7,643 bases of DNA from Lachnospiraceae bacterium (lineage in GTDB: Bacteria > Bacillota > Clostridia > Lachnospirales > Lachnospiraceae). Position numbers and translations under genes: made by a program. The notes below the pieces were generated by a model. It saw only the letters and a list, made by a program, of their open reading frames with translations. It made no database searches and was not told where the DNA came from. The stretch covers positions 1-7,643 of the forward strand of contig JAGCXJ010000281.1 of the NCBI GenBank assembly GCA_017961385.1, in the 5' to 3' direction. Positions 6,560 to 7,643 of this stretch are shown piece after piece; within the stretch, counting starts at the first letter, position 1, and each line of letters begins with the position of its first letter.

Positions 6560-7459
6560 TTACTTTAACAAAAGATCATCGATCATACGAACAAGATTTC
6601 CGATCTCAGGCTTTGATAGCTGACCGTCTGCTCCGAGTGCTTCTCCCTTTCTCTTCATCTCCTCATTAACAAGTGATGAGAAGATAACTACAGGGATATG
6701 CTTTGTTGCATCATCTGTCTTGAGAAGCTTTGTAAGATGATGACCGTCCATCTCAGGCATCTCTATATCTGTAATGACACAGCTTATATTCTTATCAAGA
6801 GATCCTTCCTTCTTAAACTCCATGATCTTCTCATAGCACTCTCTGCCGTTAGCTGTATGGATAAGATTTGTATATCCAGCCTTAGAGAGGCTCTCTACTA
6901 TAAGCTTGTTGAGTAAAAGCGAATCCTCTGCAATAATGATAGGATGATTCACCCTGTCTGCCTGCTTATCGATATCATCTATCTCTTCAACCTTAAGTCC
7001 GGTCTCGGGATTGATATCAGTAACTATCTTTTCAAAATCAAGTATTATGATAAGCTTATTGTCCTTCTTGACAATACCTGTAGAAATACCTTCATTTGAA
7101 TTTGCAAATGTAGCATTGGGCTTAATAATATCAGACCAAGATACTCTGTGAATACCTAAAACCGCGTCAACATGAAAAGCGATATCAAGGTTATTGAAAT
7201 TGGTGATTATAAACAGACCGGTAGGTTCTGAAACACCCCTTTGGAGACAGTTCCTTAAGTCAATAGCGGTGATCATTATATCACGCGGCATGAACAGTCC
7301 TTCAATACTGGGATGAGCATTGGGAACAGGAGTTACATTCTGATAAGGAATGATCTCTTTTATCTTAGCGACATTTATTCCGTAAGAATTTCCGGCAACC
7401 TGAAATTCAAGCACTTCAAGTTCATTTGTACCATTTTCCAATAGTATATTTGTATCCAT
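6560..7459 (-). CDS. cheV: Chemotaxis protein CheV (CheW domain plus receiver domain)
   Basis: Coupling protein that links chemoreceptors to CheA and whose receiver domain, phosphorylated by CheA, modulates adaptation. The protein has 299 residues, the usual CheV length. Residues 10-155 are a CheW-like domain (LEVLEFQVAGNSYGINVAKI, then a conserved ITAIDLRN strand). Residues 172-299 form a receiver domain with the acidic pair Glu178-Asp179, phosphoacceptor Asp231 in VITDIEMPEMDG, Ser261/Ser262 at the switch position and Lys283 in SKPE. All key residues are intact. Start choice: the ATG at 7459 has GAGAGG seven bases upstream; a GTG at 7489 would lie almost at the predicted transcription start and contains that ribosome site, so it is rejected. 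It is monocistronic, between its own promoter and terminator. It indicates a chemotactic, probably flagellated host. Confidence 0.96.
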   Translation of the reverse strand: MDTNILLENGTNELEVLEFQVAGNSYGINVAKIKEIIPYQNVTPVPNAHPSIEGLFMPRDIMITAIDLRNCLQRGVSEPTGLFIITNFNNLDIAFHVDAVLGIHRVSWSDIIKPNATFANSNEGISTGIVKKDNKLIIILDFEKIVTDINPETGLKVEEIDDIDKQADRVNHPIIIAEDSLLLNKLIVESLSKAGYTNLIHTANGRECYEKIMEFKKEGSLDKNISCVITDIEMPEMDGHHLTKLLKTDDATKHIPVVIFSSLVNEEMKRKGEALGADGQLSKPEIGNLVRMIDDLLLK

Positions 7460-7498
7460 AAGTATACCTCTCTGTATGATATTCCCCACGATAATTGT

Positions 7499-7523
7499 AT
7501 TATATCATAATTGTCGTAAAATT
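7499..7523 (-). promoter_or_regulatory. Extended -10 promoter of cheV
   Basis: On the minus strand TATAAT (plus 7499-7504) is preceded by TG one base away (TGATATAAT), an extended -10. The -35 region is poor: TTGTTC at a 19-base spacing or GTTCAA at 17. The start would be near 7492, giving a leader of about 33 bases. No motility sigma factor (SigD) type TAAA/GCCGATAT pair is seen, so basal sigma-A transcription is more likely. Confidence 0.7.
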
Positions 7524-7608
7524 GAACAAATATTTCTTTTATGATGAATAATATTATCATGCAGTCTACAAATTACATTATAAAAAAGAAAGTGTAACAA
7601 ATTTAAAC

Positions 7609-7635
7609 AAAAAAAGACTTCTCATAAGAGAAGTC
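7609..7635 (-). terminator. Rho-independent terminator of a gene beyond the right edge
   Basis: GACTTCTC and GAGAAGTC (7616-7635) pair perfectly around a four-base loop and are followed on the minus strand by seven T (plus 7609-7615). The gene it serves lies to the right of the window and is not visible. The stretch 7524-7608 between it and the cheV promoter is A/T-rich with no gene seen. Confidence 0.85.
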
Positions 7636-7643
7636 CAAAATTA

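Overview
The window comes from a low-to-mid GC Firmicute, most likely a motile Lachnospiraceae (Butyrivibrio/Roseburia-like) clostridium. This rests on the meso-diaminopimelate dehydrogenase route to lysine, AGAGG/GAGG ribosome sites, sigma-A promoters with TG-extended -10 boxes, A/T-rich intergenic gaps and a CheV chemotaxis coupling protein. The genus assignment is inference. Every gene I can support lies on the minus strand, so the window reads right to left. There are no RNA genes, insertion sequences, CRISPR arrays or phage genes, and no gene-free stretch longer than about 185 bases.

From the right: a terminator of an off-window gene (7609-7635), then cheV (6560-7459) with its own extended -10 promoter and a strong terminator (6524-6550). 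Next is a second promoter (6474-6502) and a long gene for a bitopic membrane protein (4747-6438). That protein has a very acidic N-terminal half, three lysine-rich tracts, one membrane helix and an outer helical domain. The frame is interrupted by an in-frame TAG at 5821-5823, and nothing in the second part can serve as a normal start for the first 200 codons, so this is one gene with a nonsense codon rather than two genes. Its N-terminal part carries a motif resembling the CheY-binding peptide of FliM, which is notable next to cheV.

Packed directly downstream are hisH, hisF and ung: both subunits of imidazole glycerol phosphate synthase, then uracil-DNA glycosylase. A perfect 10-bp hairpin terminator (2632-2658) closes this unit. 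A good sigma-A promoter (2589-2617) then starts a third unit: a TrmB-family regulator, diaminopimelate dehydrogenase (ddh) and diaminopimelate decarboxylase (lysA, running off the left edge). Ddh makes meso-DAP from tetrahydrodipicolinate in one step and LysA converts it to lysine, so the unit covers the last two steps of lysine synthesis and also controls the cell-wall DAP pool. The regulator is plausibly their local controller.

Most of the window is ordinary housekeeping. The parts worth a second look are the amber-interrupted membrane protein with its FliM-like motif beside cheV, and the TrmB regulator leading a lysine operon. I saw no convincing new defence or mobile system.
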